Of a stretch of DNA of 64,000 bases, positions 17,451-26,578 are shown piece after piece (positions within the stretch are counted from its first letter, which is position 1; each line of letters starts with the position of its first letter). Origin of the DNA: Marinilongibacter aquaticus (GTDB lineage: Bacteria; Bacteroidota; Bacteroidia; Cytophagales; Spirosomataceae). The DNA is taken from contig NZ_CP083757.1 in assembly GCF_020149935.1 (NCBI RefSeq), forward strand, positions 992,001-1,056,000, in the 5' to 3' direction. The position numbers were made by a program, and so were the translations under genes. The notes beneath the pieces were generated by a model that was not told the origin of the DNA, did no database searches, and saw only the letters and a program-made list of their open reading frames with translations.

Positions 17451-17771
17451 GTGTGAAAACCTTCGCAAAGTATGCTCAAATTTCCAATTCCAGCAGTTCT
17501 TCACCCAGAATACTCGACAAGCCGAGCCATGCCAGCTTGAACCAACAGCCGGAGACATGCCCACTCGAAATGCCAATTTCCCACGCGGTTCTCCGTCAGG
17601 GACTCCCCGATTTCAAAAATAAACCAAAGAGTGCCAGGTTCAGCAGAGTCAAAATATCAATTCAACTCATATCCCACTTTCAACGACGGATATTCGGTTT
17701 CAAACAAAATGAGTCCAAGGCTACTCATATTTTTTCCTTAACTTCACCAGCGGAATTTTAACCCTTAATTT
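17451..17771. other. Non-coding gap before the Tat oxidoreductase
   Basis: About 320 bp without a convincing gene, hairpin or repeat. Short open frames here have no recognisable content. It presumably contains the promoter of the oxidoreductase gene at 17772, but no clear TAnnTTTG motif was found. Confidence 0.5.
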
Positions 17772-19232
17772 ATGAAAATGAAAGACAACAAGGCTTCAAG
17801 GCGGGATTTCATCAAGCAGTCTGCGATAGCCTCTTCTTTTTTTATCGTTCCTCGAAACGTATTGGGTGGAGCAGGCTTCATTTCACCCAGCGACCAGCTT
17901 AACCTAGCGGCCATCGGTGCCGGTGGAAAAGGAGCCAGTGATATCCGAAATGCCTCTGTAAAAGGACGCGAACGCGTAGTGGCCCTTTGCGACGTAGATT
18001 TCGGCGGCTCGGCCAAAAAGACCGTAGAGGCATTTCCAAAGGCTAAATTGTACGCCGATTACCGCGAAATGCTCGACAAGGAAAAGGACATCGATGCCGT
18101 AACCATTTCCACTCCCGATCATGTGCACGGTCCGGCTGCAGCCAATGCCATGCTCAGAGGCAAACACGTATACGTGCAAAAACCATTGACCCACAATATT
18201 CGGGAAGCCCGTATCTTGACCCAAATGGCTCGTACACAGAAGGTCGTTACACAGATGGGTAACCAAGGCGGCTCAAACCCTCTGTTGGGAATGGTACAAG
18301 GTTGGATTGATTCTGGCAAATTGGGCAAAATAAGTAAAGTACAAATCTGGACCAACAGACCCGTATGGCCTCAAGGCGGTGCAATGCCGAAACCAGACCC
18401 TTCGAAAAAGCCAGACACCTTGGACTGGAATCTTTGGTTGGGACCAAACGAAACCGTTCCCTATATCCCGAACATCCATCCCTTCAACTGGAGAGGCTGG
18501 TGGGATTACGGTACAGGAGCCTTGGGTGATGTGGGATGCCACTTGATCGATATTCCTTTCCGTACTTTGGGACTCATGTACCCTACAGATGCCGAATGTA
18601 GCGTGGCTTCGGTCTTCTCTCAAATGTGGACAGCCGATTATCATCCCGAAGGCTGCCCAGCTTCTTCGTTTATCACCTTGCATTTTGCAGCCACATCAAA
18701 AAGCAAATCGCCAATCGAAATGACTTGGAGCGATGGCGGCATTCGCCCGTCTCACCCAGACATCATTCCGCCAAACAGCGATATAGGAGGACAAGACAGT
18801 GCAAACGGTGTATTGATTATCGGAGAAAAAGGCATTATCAGTACCAATATCAACGACAGCTCGCCATTGATGCCCAAACTGTACCTGAATGACGGCACTA
18901 CCGAGTTTGGCCCAGAAGTTGAGCCAAATGACGAGCCAGAATACGGTCACCACAGACTGTGGGTGGATGCCTGTAAAGCGGGCTTCAACAGCAAAGAGCA
19001 CAAAGGACTTACCTCTTCTTTCGATTACGCCGGTCCAATGACAGAAACGGTATTGATGGGGAACTTGGCCATTCGCAGCTACTTGCTTAGAAAAGAAGAC
19101 AGCAAAGGCAAAATGGAATTTTACGCACGCAAAAAACTACTTTGGGATGGTGAAAACATGCGTATCACCAACCTCGAAGCGGCCAACCAATTTGTGGGCC
19201 GTGCTCATTACCGCAAAGGTTTTGAAGTATAA
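17772..19232 (+). CDS. Tat-exported Gfo/Idh/MocA-family oxidoreductase
   Basis: A 486-residue Gfo/Idh/MocA protein with a twin-arginine signal (SRRDFIKQSAIASSFFIVPR, residues 9-28), so it is exported folded with its NAD(P) cofactor. The Rossmann region starts at LAAIGAGGKGASDIRN. The family motif VQKPLTHNIREAR (the usual EKP here reads QKP) and the catalytic-domain segments YGTGALGDVGCHLIDIPFRT and CPASSFITLHF follow. Enzymes of this group oxidise or reduce sugar hydroxyls, and several Bacteroidota homologues work on 3-keto-sugars. Note the Glu-to-Gln change in the EKP motif; the Lys is kept. A second, different member lies at 44953. Start: MKMK, either Met possible. Confidence 0.88.
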   Translation: MKMKDNKASRRDFIKQSAIASSFFIVPRNVLGGAGFISPSDQLNLAAIGAGGKGASDIRNASVKGRERVVALCDVDFGGSAKKTVEAFPKAKLYADYREMLDKEKDIDAVTISTPDHVHGPAAANAMLRGKHVYVQKPLTHNIREARILTQMARTQKVVTQMGNQGGSNPLLGMVQGWIDSGKLGKISKVQIWTNRPVWPQGGAMPKPDPSKKPDTLDWNLWLGPNETVPYIPNIHPFNWRGWWDYGTGALGDVGCHLIDIPFRTLGLMYPTDAECSVASVFSQMWTADYHPEGCPASSFITLHFAATSKSKSPIEMTWSDGGIRPSHPDIIPPNSDIGGQDSANGVLIIGEKGIISTNINDSSPLMPKLYLNDGTTEFGPEVEPNDEPEYGHHRLWVDACKAGFNSKEHKGLTSSFDYAGPMTETVLMGNLAIRSYLLRKEDSKGKMEFYARKKLLWDGENMRITNLEAANQFVGRAHYRKGFEV

Positions 19233-19266
19233 TATTGCAATATATTTATCGGGTAGGTGGCTTTTG

Positions 19267-19959
19267 CTACCTATCCGATATTGTTTCTTTCTGCTCTGAA
19301 AAAATGGCGGGCAATGCGGTTAAGCTGCCGATTTTCAAATTCGCGATATCGAACTTCTCCTCGTCAAATTCAAACTTGTCTGGAATGGCGATTACCTGTG
19401 CCCCACTGGCCACTGCTCCTTTCACACCTCCACCAGAATCTTCCAAAATCAAACAGTTTCCTATATCCACTTGCAAGCGTCTGGCCACCGTCAAATACAC
19501 CGCAGGATTCGGTTTGTTGAATGCTTCCAATTCTGCCGAATGATAGAAATTGAAATGCTTCTTCAAATCGAATTTCTCCAATACCAATTCAATCAGAGAC
19601 ATGGGTGAGGCCGAAGCCAAACCAATTTTAAATCCTCTTTTTTCGGCCCAAGCTATCGCCTCTCTTACACCGGGCATCAATGTAGAATGGGCACGAATGG
19701 CATTTTCAGCTTCGGCAAAAATCTCTTCTTCAACCGTTTTCAAATCCCTCCCCGACCACGGCTGTCTTTCATACCAAAATTTCACCACTTCGGGTACGGG
19801 TTTTCCGGTTGTGAGCTGACACATTGGGGTGGTCAAATCCAAGCCTACTTTTCCGAACGCAATTTTTTCGGCAATATGCCAACAAGGTTCAGAATTGACC
19901 AAAAGGCCATCCATATCGAAGATTATCGCTTCAATTTTACCTGTATCTAATGTTTTCAT
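19267..19959 (-). CDS. HAD-superfamily sugar-phosphate phosphatase (HxpB/YniC-like)
   Basis: A 230-residue HAD hydrolase of the beta-phosphoglucomutase/2-deoxyglucose-6-phosphatase group. Motif I is IIFDMDGLLVNSEP with nucleophile Asp15 and acid Asp17. Motif II is LASASPMSLI, the Lys of motif III lies in FNKPNPAVYL and motif IV is ILEDSGGGVKGAVASGA. Family members dephosphorylate hexose or hexitol phosphates; the substrate here is not known. The ATG at 19959 (MKTLDTGKIEAIIFDMDG) is preferred over one eight codons upstream. It lies 31 bp downstream of the ABC exporter on the same strand and converges with the oxidoreductase gene. Confidence 0.88.
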   Translation of the reverse strand: MKTLDTGKIEAIIFDMDGLLVNSEPCWHIAEKIAFGKVGLDLTTPMCQLTTGKPVPEVVKFWYERQPWSGRDLKTVEEEIFAEAENAIRAHSTLMPGVREAIAWAEKRGFKIGLASASPMSLIELVLEKFDLKKHFNFYHSAELEAFNKPNPAVYLTVARRLQVDIGNCLILEDSGGGVKGAVASGAQVIAIPDKFEFDEEKFDIANLKIGSLTALPAIFSEQKETISDR

Positions 19960-19990
19960 GCTAATTTTTCGTTCTAACAATTGCTTGAAA

Positions 19991-21772
19991 TCAAGCCTCT
20001 TCCATGCTCATCTGCTTGTCGTACAATTCTTTGTACACGCCGTTTTGGGCCATCAGAATATCGTGTGTGCCTTCTTCCACAATCTGGCCATCGTCCAAGA
20101 CAACAATTTTGTCTGCCAATTTTGCAGAACTCACACGATGTGAAATAATTACAGAAGTGCGGGCCGCCATTATCCTCTCCAAGTTTTGCAAAATGATATT
20201 CTCGGTATTGGTGTCCACGGCCGAAAGGCAGTCGTCGAGGATCAATATTTTAGGCTCACGCACAATGGCCCGAGCAATGGAAAGCCTTTGCTTCTGCCCG
20301 CCAGAAAGGGTCACTCCTCTTTCGCCCACTTCGGTATCGAAGCCTTTCTCGAAACCCAAAATATTCTGATAAAGGTCTGCATCTTTTGCGGCTTGCTGCA
20401 TGGCCTCTTCGCTCAATCCCGGACTGCCAAACTTGATGTTATTCCGAATCGAATCGGAGAAAAGGAATACGTCTTGCGGCACGTACCCAAATTGCGAACG
20501 CAAATATTGGACATCATAATCGCGAATATCTTCACCATCAATCAAAATGCGTCCTTTTTCTGTATCGTACATTCGCAACAGCAAATTGGCCAAAGTACTT
20601 TTTCCAGAACCTGTTGTACCCAAAATCGCCACCGTTTCGCCGGGGTGTACTTGCAAGCTGAAATCCTTTATGGCCTTTATGCCCGAATCGGGATAGGTAA
20701 AACCGACATGCTCGAAAGCAATGGAACCTGAAATGGGTTTTACTAAATTTTTCTCAGAAAGGATATCGTTTTTCACAGCCAAAAATTCATTGATACGGGC
20801 CTGCGAAGCTGCAGCTTGCTGAATCTGGCTGGTAGTCCAACCGAGGGCAATGAGCGGCCATGTGAGCATATACACATACATGATAAACTCCGTGATGTTT
20901 CCGGGCGTAAGGGCCCCGTTGATGACCTCTTGGCCACCGACAAATACACAGATAACTGTGCTCAAACCTATCAGGAAGGTAACCACCGGAAAGAACAGTG
21001 CATCTACTTGGGTAAGAGCCAGTTGCTTGTCGCGGTATGTATTGCTTTCTTCGGTAAAGCGTTGCAAAGAGTTTTCTTCCCGTGAAAACGCCTTCAGAAT
21101 GCGTATTCCACTAAAAGCTTCCTGCACAAAGGTAGAAAGCCGAGAAAGGCTTTTCTGAATCATCATCGAACGTTGATTCATTTTGCTGCTCACAAAAAAT
21201 ATACTGAGCGACAAAATGGGCATGGGCAAAAGCACCCACCAAGTCAGTCTGGCGTTTACCGAAAACATATACGATAAAATCATCACCACCAAAGTGAGCA
21301 TGTTGATCAAATACATGATCGAGGGACCATAATACATCCTTACTTTTCCCACATCTTCCGACACGCGGGCCATCAGGTCTCCGGTAGAATTCCTGCGGTA
21401 AAAACTAAGCGGCAAAGTCTGGTAATGCGAAAAGATCTCATTCTTCATATCGAACTCGATATGACGCGACATCACGATGATTGTTTGACGCACGAGAAAG
21501 AGAAATACCCCTTTCAGAATGGCCATCACCAAAATCAATCCACCGTATACACTCAAACTGTAGGCAAATACCGCATACATGTCGTTTTGAATGGAAAGGC
21601 CGTCATAGAGGAAATAGATATCTATATTCTCTTTGACCAAATCCAATGCATGACGTACTACCTGAGCCGGAATGACACCAAACAAATTGGAAATGACCGT
21701 GAACACAATACCTGAAATGAGATACCATTTGTATTTCAGTAGGTATTTGTTCATGTGGGCAAGTTCTTTCAT
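19991..21772 (-). CDS. ABC exporter half-transporter (permease-ATPase fusion)
   Basis: A 593-residue type IV ABC exporter half, expected to dimerise. Six transmembrane helices (about 14-320) are followed by the nucleotide-binding domain: Walker A GTTGSGKST (about 383-391), Q-loop YVPQDVFLF, signature LSGGQKQRLSIARAI, Walker B ILILDDCLSAVD and the H-loop SHR. The Walker B catalytic Glu of most exporters is replaced by Asp (LDDC), as in some MdlB/YheI-like heterodimeric exporters where one site is degenerate. No partner half is adjacent. The substrate is unknown; lipid or drug export is typical of the family. It lies 18 bp downstream of the NADH dehydrogenase gene. Confidence 0.9.
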   Translation of the reverse strand: MKELAHMNKYLLKYKWYLISGIVFTVISNLFGVIPAQVVRHALDLVKENIDIYFLYDGLSIQNDMYAVFAYSLSVYGGLILVMAILKGVFLFLVRQTIIVMSRHIEFDMKNEIFSHYQTLPLSFYRRNSTGDLMARVSEDVGKVRMYYGPSIMYLINMLTLVVMILSYMFSVNARLTWWVLLPMPILSLSIFFVSSKMNQRSMMIQKSLSRLSTFVQEAFSGIRILKAFSREENSLQRFTEESNTYRDKQLALTQVDALFFPVVTFLIGLSTVICVFVGGQEVINGALTPGNITEFIMYVYMLTWPLIALGWTTSQIQQAAASQARINEFLAVKNDILSEKNLVKPISGSIAFEHVGFTYPDSGIKAIKDFSLQVHPGETVAILGTTGSGKSTLANLLLRMYDTEKGRILIDGEDIRDYDVQYLRSQFGYVPQDVFLFSDSIRNNIKFGSPGLSEEAMQQAAKDADLYQNILGFEKGFDTEVGERGVTLSGGQKQRLSIARAIVREPKILILDDCLSAVDTNTENIILQNLERIMAARTSVIISHRVSSAKLADKIVVLDDGQIVEEGTHDILMAQNGVYKELYDKQMSMEEA

Positions 21773-21790
21773 CTACTTTCTGTTATTTTT

Positions 21791-23113
21791 TCAGGGTTCA
21801 GCTTCTATTTCTTCCTTTTTCTCGGACTTCCTGTTCAGAATCCTCCAATTGGGTTTTATAATCAATCGCAAAGATTGGTCATATGTTATATAACTCCATA
21901 CCCAATTGATCAAAACCATCAATTTATTTTTGGCTCCCAAGATGGCCATCAGGTGCACAAACATCCAGACATACCAAGCAAAAGCTCCTTGAAAACGCCA
22001 AAATGGTAAATCCACAACGGCTAAATTCCGCCCAATTGTGGCCATTGAACCTAAATCTTTGTATTCAAAGTTTTCTGTAGGCTCGCCCTTGATCAGTTGA
22101 AAAAGGTTCTCGGCCAACAATTCGCCTTGCTGAATTGCAGCCTGAGCCAATTGCGGGTGACCTCTTGGATATTCTTCACTGACCATCTCGGCCATATCGC
22201 CGATGGCAAATACATCGGTATACCCTTGTACACAGGAAATGCCATCCACTTGCAATCTGCCACTTCGCGAATAAGCCTCGTCGGCCAAACCTTCAATGCG
22301 GTTGCTCTTGATCCCCGCAGCCCAAACCAAGTTGTTGGCCCGAATCCGATCGCCCTTGTTGGTGATGGCGTAGCGGCCGTCAAAGTCCACCACTCTTTCG
22401 CCCAAACGCAAATCGACGCCCAATTCTTCCAAATATTTTCCGCCTTTATCGGCCGCCTGATCAGACATTGTAGGCAACACACGGTCGCCCGATTGGAACA
22501 GGTAAATTTTCATTCTTTCGAAATCCAATTCGGGATAATCCTTGGGCAAAATCATCTTCCGCATTTCGGCCAGTGTACCGGACAACTCCACGCCCGTGGG
22601 GCCTCCGCCCACCACAACCACAGACATCATGCCTTCCTTTTCTTCTTCGTCGGGCTCAGACAAAGCATCTTCAAAGTTCTGTAAAACTCTGTTTCTCAGA
22701 TAGATGGCCTCACTTATCGATTTCATGGGAATGCCGTTCTTCTCGATATTCTCCATGCCGTAATAGTTCGTATCAGCACCAATAGCCAAGACCAGATAAT
22801 CGTAGTTGATTACGCCAATATCTGTTTTCAGTTGTTTGATTTGCGTATCGATTCGGTTTACGGCCGTGATACGCACATGAATATTCTTTTGCTTTTGAAA
22901 AATCTTCCGGATAGGAAACGAAATGGCACTGGGCTCAAGACCGGCCATGGCCACCTGATAAAAAAGAGGTTGAAATTGATGATAATTGTTTTTATCCACC
23001 AAAACCACCTGCACATCGTACCGAGCCAGCTTTTGGGCCAAAGTAAGCCCCCCAAAGCCTGCTCCCACAATCACAATACGTTTTTGTCCTGTCTCCGGTA
23101 AGTTTGCAAACAT
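21791..23113 (-). CDS. ndh: Type II NADH dehydrogenase (NDH-2)
   Basis: A 440-residue NAD(P)/FAD-dependent oxidoreductase of the NDH-2 family. It would pass electrons from NADH to the quinone pool at the inner membrane without proton pumping. The FAD dinucleotide motif is IVIVGAGFGGLTLAQKLA (13-30), followed by the family mark NNYHQFQPLFYQVAMAGLEP. The second Rossmann motif for NADH is VVVVGGGPTGVELSGTLAEM. The C-terminal FAD motif is VFAIGDMAEM. The C-terminus has a hydrophobic segment (FAWYVWMFVHLMAILG) and a charged tail, consistent with membrane attachment. Co-directional with the ABC exporter after 18 bp; the bshA gene is 71 bp upstream. Confidence 0.92.
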   Translation of the reverse strand: MFANLPETGQKRIVIVGAGFGGLTLAQKLARYDVQVVLVDKNNYHQFQPLFYQVAMAGLEPSAISFPIRKIFQKQKNIHVRITAVNRIDTQIKQLKTDIGVINYDYLVLAIGADTNYYGMENIEKNGIPMKSISEAIYLRNRVLQNFEDALSEPDEEEKEGMMSVVVVGGGPTGVELSGTLAEMRKMILPKDYPELDFERMKIYLFQSGDRVLPTMSDQAADKGGKYLEELGVDLRLGERVVDFDGRYAITNKGDRIRANNLVWAAGIKSNRIEGLADEAYSRSGRLQVDGISCVQGYTDVFAIGDMAEMVSEEYPRGHPQLAQAAIQQGELLAENLFQLIKGEPTENFEYKDLGSMATIGRNLAVVDLPFWRFQGAFAWYVWMFVHLMAILGAKNKLMVLINWVWSYITYDQSLRLIIKPNWRILNRKSEKKEEIEAEP

Positions 23114-23184
23114 GCCTTCTCGTTCTGTTAAAGTCTTTGGATTTTCTGTGTGCTTTTTCTGTACTGAATATTCAGCTTAAGAGT

Positions 23185-24327
23185 TTAAGAATAGGCCATA
23201 GCCTGTACAGACTCAACCACCTCTTTGTAATATTCTTCGTACAATGGCACTATTTTTTTGATATCAAACTGATCTGCTCTCTTCTTGGCATTCGCTTTGA
23301 AATTGCTCAGATTTTCTTCCGAAAGAATGTGCAAAGCGTTCTTCACCATATCGTCTACATCACCCACATTACTCAAAAAGCCCGTTTCGCCGTGAATATT
23401 CAACTCGGGCAATCCGCCGGAATTCGAACTGATTACGGGCACTTCGCAAGCCATGGCTTCGAGAGCCGCCAAACCGAAACTCTCTTTTTCCGAGGGCATA
23501 AAGAATAGATCGGCTACGGAAAGTACCTCTTCAATGGCATCTAGCTTTCCGATGAAACGGATGTCGTCGCACAATCCCAAATCACGGCAAAGTTTTTCCA
23601 TCTTCACACGTTCCGGCCCATCACCGATCAAAAGCAATTTCGCAGGAATCATTTCTTTTATTTTCCCGAAAGATTCGATCACGTCGCCAATCCTTTTCAC
23701 ACGTCTAAAATTCGACACGTGCACGATTAGGCGTTCGTCGTTCGGACAAATGATGCGTTTGAAATGGTCTTTCTTTTGTTTGTGAAAGCGAGTCAAATCC
23801 ACAAAATTGGGGATGACCTTGATTTCGTTTTCGATCTTGAAAGTCTCAAAAGTTTCCTTTCTGAGGTCATTCGAAACCGCCGTTACTCCATCCGATTTGT
23901 TGATACTGAAAGCCACCATCGGCCTATAGGTATTGTCTTTCCCCACTACAGTAATATCCGTTCCGTGCAGTGTGGTTACCACCGGAATATGGATACCCTC
24001 TGCCCGCAAAATTTCTTTTGCCAAAAAAGCAGATGTCGCGTGCGGTATCGCATAATGCACATGCAACAAATCCAGTTTTTCGTATTTCACCACATCCACC
24101 ATTTTTCCTGCAAGAGCCGACTCGTAGGGCGGGTACTGGAACAATGGATAACTCGAAATATTCACTTCGTGATAGAACAGATTTTCGTTGAAAAAATCGA
24201 GGCGAATAGGTTGAGTGTAGGTGATAAAATGCACTTGATGGCCGTTCAGGGCCAATTCCTTGCCGAGTTCTGTTGCAACCACCCCGCTACCGCCGAAGGT
24301 GGGATAACAAACCATTCCTATTTTCAT
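23185..24327 (-). CDS. bshA: Bacillithiol synthase glycosyltransferase BshA
   Basis: A 380-residue GT4 glycosyltransferase with the hallmarks of BshA (N-acetyl-alpha-D-glucosaminyl L-malate synthase), which makes GlcNAc-malate, the first step of bacillithiol. The opening MKIGMVCYPTFGGSGVVATE is characteristic. Other marks are LLHVHYAIPHATSAFLA, HGTDITVVG and the GT4 donor site EKESFGLAALEAMACEVPVI. Bacillithiol is the main low-molecular thiol of many Bacteroidota. The other bsh genes are not in the window. Divergent from the prenyltransferase gene across 194 bp. Confidence 0.93.
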   Translation of the reverse strand: MKIGMVCYPTFGGSGVVATELGKELALNGHQVHFITYTQPIRLDFFNENLFYHEVNISSYPLFQYPPYESALAGKMVDVVKYEKLDLLHVHYAIPHATSAFLAKEILRAEGIHIPVVTTLHGTDITVVGKDNTYRPMVAFSINKSDGVTAVSNDLRKETFETFKIENEIKVIPNFVDLTRFHKQKKDHFKRIICPNDERLIVHVSNFRRVKRIGDVIESFGKIKEMIPAKLLLIGDGPERVKMEKLCRDLGLCDDIRFIGKLDAIEEVLSVADLFFMPSEKESFGLAALEAMACEVPVISSNSGGLPELNIHGETGFLSNVGDVDDMVKNALHILSEENLSNFKANAKKRADQFDIKKIVPLYEEYYKEVVESVQAMAYS

Positions 24328-24472
24328 AAGGCTATGCTGTACAGCAGCAAATTGTTTAGATAAAATGAAAACGCAATTGCCTTTTAAATAATTTCAATGT
24401 TTCGGGTTTTGGCGATGAAAGTACGAAAAGCGAACCTCAGCAAAAGCTCTTTGTACTTTTCGAATTAAACAA

Positions 24473-24505
24473 TTGGCTTGCCTTCAAAAAATTAAACTAA
24501 TTTTG
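24473..24505 (+). promoter_or_regulatory. Bacteroidota-type promoter of the prenyltransferase gene
   Basis: A perfect -7 box TAATTTTG (24498-24505; consensus TAnnTTTG) with TTG at 24473-24475 (22-base spacer) or 24478-24480 (17-base spacer). It lies 16 bp before the ATG at 24522, so a very short leader is implied. Confidence 0.6.
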
Positions 24506-24521
24506 TGTCCTCAAGTAGATT

Positions 24522-25370
24522 ATGTTGCTGATCGCAAAGTTCTTTTCTCTGATTCGGTGGAAAAACCTGTGCATTGTGCTCTTTACACAATATGCCGCAC
24601 GCCTTTTTCTTGTTGGGCGAGGCGAGCACCTCTGGGCTTCGCTCACCGACCGTGCCCAGCTTCTAATCAGCCTGAGCACCATACTCGTGGCGGCATCGGG
24701 CTATATTATCAACGATTATTTCGATATTAAAATCGATCAGGTTAACAAACCCGATGAAGTGATCATCGGGCGATACATTCCGCGTAGATACGCCATTTTG
24801 GCCCATCAAAGCCTAAATATCACCGCAGCGGTAATTTCCTTCACCCTGGGCTGGAAAGTGTTTGTCATCAATATTCTCGCCATGACTTTGCTCTGGTTTT
24901 ATGCGAGCATTTTCAAAAAAATGCCTTTTGTGGGCAATTTTCTTGTGGCCGCCCTCACAGGAGCTTCTTTGGTGGTGATGGCTGTTTATTATCCCGAAAA
25001 CGACCTGCTGATCAATATTTACGCTGTTTTTGCCTTTGGCATTACGCTCATCCGCGAAATTATAAAAGACATAGAAGATATACGCGGCGATAAAAAATAC
25101 GGCAGCAAAACCTTGCCCATTATTTGGGGCCTACGAAAAACCAAGCTCCTGCTTTACATTTTCATGCTCGGTTTCGTTTGCACTGTGATAGCCATGGGGC
25201 TGGCTTTGGGCAATACGCACCTGAACATGGCCTTTATATTTTTGAGCATTCCTTTCGGATATATTGCCGTACGCCTTTATTTTGCCGATCGAAAAAGCCA
25301 TTTCAGTGCACTGAGCTCTTGGACCAAAGCGGTGATAATCCTCGGAATAATGAGCATGGTTTTCGTTTGA
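24522..25370 (+). CDS. UbiA-superfamily prenyltransferase (geranylgeranylglyceryl-phosphate type)
   Basis: A 282-residue polytopic inner-membrane prenyltransferase with about eight or nine hydrophobic helices. The two Asp-rich motifs that bind prenyl diphosphate through magnesium are present: NDYFDIKID (about 64-72) and DIEDIRGDKKYG (about 187-198). The sequence resembles the Bacteroidota proteins usually named geranylgeranylglycerol-phosphate geranylgeranyltransferase, homologues of the archaeal lipid enzyme, rather than menaquinone MenA. The actual acceptor in bacteria is not settled. A clear promoter precedes it; purN follows after 36 bp and may be co-transcribed. Confidence 0.82.
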   Translation: MLLIAKFFSLIRWKNLCIVLFTQYAARLFLVGRGEHLWASLTDRAQLLISLSTILVAASGYIINDYFDIKIDQVNKPDEVIIGRYIPRRYAILAHQSLNITAAVISFTLGWKVFVINILAMTLLWFYASIFKKMPFVGNFLVAALTGASLVVMAVYYPENDLLINIYAVFAFGITLIREIIKDIEDIRGDKKYGSKTLPIIWGLRKTKLLLYIFMLGFVCTVIAMGLALGNTHLNMAFIFLSIPFGYIAVRLYFADRKSHFSALSSWTKAVIILGIMSMVFV

Positions 25371-25406
25371 AAAGCATAGTCAACGAACTGACCAAAGATG
25401 AGAACA

Positions 25407-25973
25407 ATGAAAAATATTGCAATTTTTGCTTCCGGGAGCGGATCGAATGCCGAAACCATTATCCGACATTTTGAGCACTCTGAAGAGGTAAAAGTCTCGC
25501 TGATTCTCACCAACAACGCCGAGGCTGGGGTGATTGCCCGGGGTAAAAGACTGAACGTGCCCACTCTGGTTTTTTCGAGACAGAATTTTTCGAAAAGTGA
25601 TGCGGTTGTCGACTTACTTAAAAATCAACACATCGACTTTGTGGTTTTGGCGGGTTTCCTTTGGCTCGTACCTTCTAATTTGATCAAAGCTTTCCCCAAT
25701 AAAATCGTGAATATTCATCCCGCTTTATTGCCAAAATATGGCGGAAAAGGCATGTGGGGGCATTTTGTACACGAAGCCGTAGTGGCCAACAAAGAAAAGG
25801 AAAGCGGCATCACCATTCATTATGTGAACGAAAACTACGACGAAGGCCAAATTATTTTTCAGGCCAGTTGTGCGGTCACTGCGAACGATTCTCCCGAAGA
25901 AGTGGCCCAAAAGGTACAAAAATTGGAACACGAACACTTTCCAAAAGTGGTAGAAAGTCTGCTGATTTCATAA
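25407..25973 (+). CDS. purN: Phosphoribosylglycinamide formyltransferase
   Basis: A 188-residue PurN. It transfers a formyl group from 10-formyl-THF to GAR in purine synthesis. The opening IAIFASGSGSNAETIIRHF is the phosphate-binding loop. The catalytic Asn-His pair is in VNIHPALLPKYGGKGMWG and the catalytic Asp in NENYDEGQII. The ATG at 25407 (MKNIAIFASG) is chosen over one nine bases upstream. It converges with the small helical protein gene, whose stop lies 1 bp away, so the two transcripts must overlap. Confidence 0.95.
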   Translation: MKNIAIFASGSGSNAETIIRHFEHSEEVKVSLILTNNAEAGVIARGKRLNVPTLVFSRQNFSKSDAVVDLLKNQHIDFVVLAGFLWLVPSNLIKAFPNKIVNIHPALLPKYGGKGMWGHFVHEAVVANKEKESGITIHYVNENYDEGQIIFQASCAVTANDSPEEVAQKVQKLEHEHFPKVVESLLIS

Positions 25974-25974
25974 A

Positions 25975-26550
25975 TCAATAGGCCAAAACCCCGGCCACCG
26001 CATGTACGCGGCTTTGGAAAATGGGTACCTGACGCACATAAAAGTGATATTGCCTGATCAGCTCCCTTTCGCTGCCTTCGGCCATATACTTTTTGAGAAT
26101 TTTCTTGGCTTTCGCACGCTTTTCGGCAAAAGCCAAAGCCCAAGCCTTGTGCATCTCAAACTTTTTGAAAAAGCAATCGTTCATCGCATAATCCGAATCT
26201 GAACGTTGCATACCGTAGTTCTTTCGTACCGAACGTAAGCCCGTATTGAACATGTCCAAAGCTTCGGTGAATTTTCCATTTTGCAGATGCCATTGACCCA
26301 ACTTCAACAATAGGGACAAATGGTGTTTGTACAGCGGAAAATTGTAATGCTTTTCAAGAGCCTTTTTGCTTTCAATGAGTTGTTTCAGCAAATGCTCCGA
26401 TCCTTGCTCGGGCCGAAAAGCAAAAAGCATGTCGCTCTGGCAAGCCCCCGAACTGAACATTCTCCTTGTTTGGGCAGGGCTTTCCGAACTCAGCACAAAA
26501 ATGAGCAAGCCTATCCACAGCAATCGCAATGTCAAGTTCTTGAAATACAT
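25975..26550 (-). CDS. Small exported TPR-like protein (unknown family, small copy 1)
   Basis: A 191-residue protein I cannot assign. A hydrophobic N-terminus (LTLRLLWIGLLIFVLSSESPA) predicts export. The rest is helical. KLGQWHLQNGKFTEALDMF looks like a tetratricopeptide-type helix pair, and KAWALAFAEKRAKAKKIL begins the next. The same module, with an invariant Trp in the second element, recurs in the small protein at 31061 and at the C-termini of both 755-residue proteins (see findings). It is the last gene of the small-large-large-small run, 28 bp after the large gene upstream. The two cysteines in SSGACQSDM and NDCFFKK are also placed alike in the other small protein. Confidence 0.7.
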   Translation of the reverse strand: MYFKNLTLRLLWIGLLIFVLSSESPAQTRRMFSSGACQSDMLFAFRPEQGSEHLLKQLIESKKALEKHYNFPLYKHHLSLLLKLGQWHLQNGKFTEALDMFNTGLRSVRKNYGMQRSDSDYAMNDCFFKKFEMHKAWALAFAEKRAKAKKILKKYMAEGSERELIRQYHFYVRQVPIFQSRVHAVAGVLAY

Positions 26551-26578
26551 CTTATATTATTCTTACAAAATCCCAATT

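Noticed and set aside
17451-17771. Short open frames that could be a decayed gene
   Set aside because: No recognisable protein content, no start context and no repeat; listed only as a non-coding gap.
22097-22684. Open frame of 195 codons opposite the NADH dehydrogenase gene
   Set aside because: It mirrors conserved FAD/NADH-binding sequence on the other strand and has no family features.
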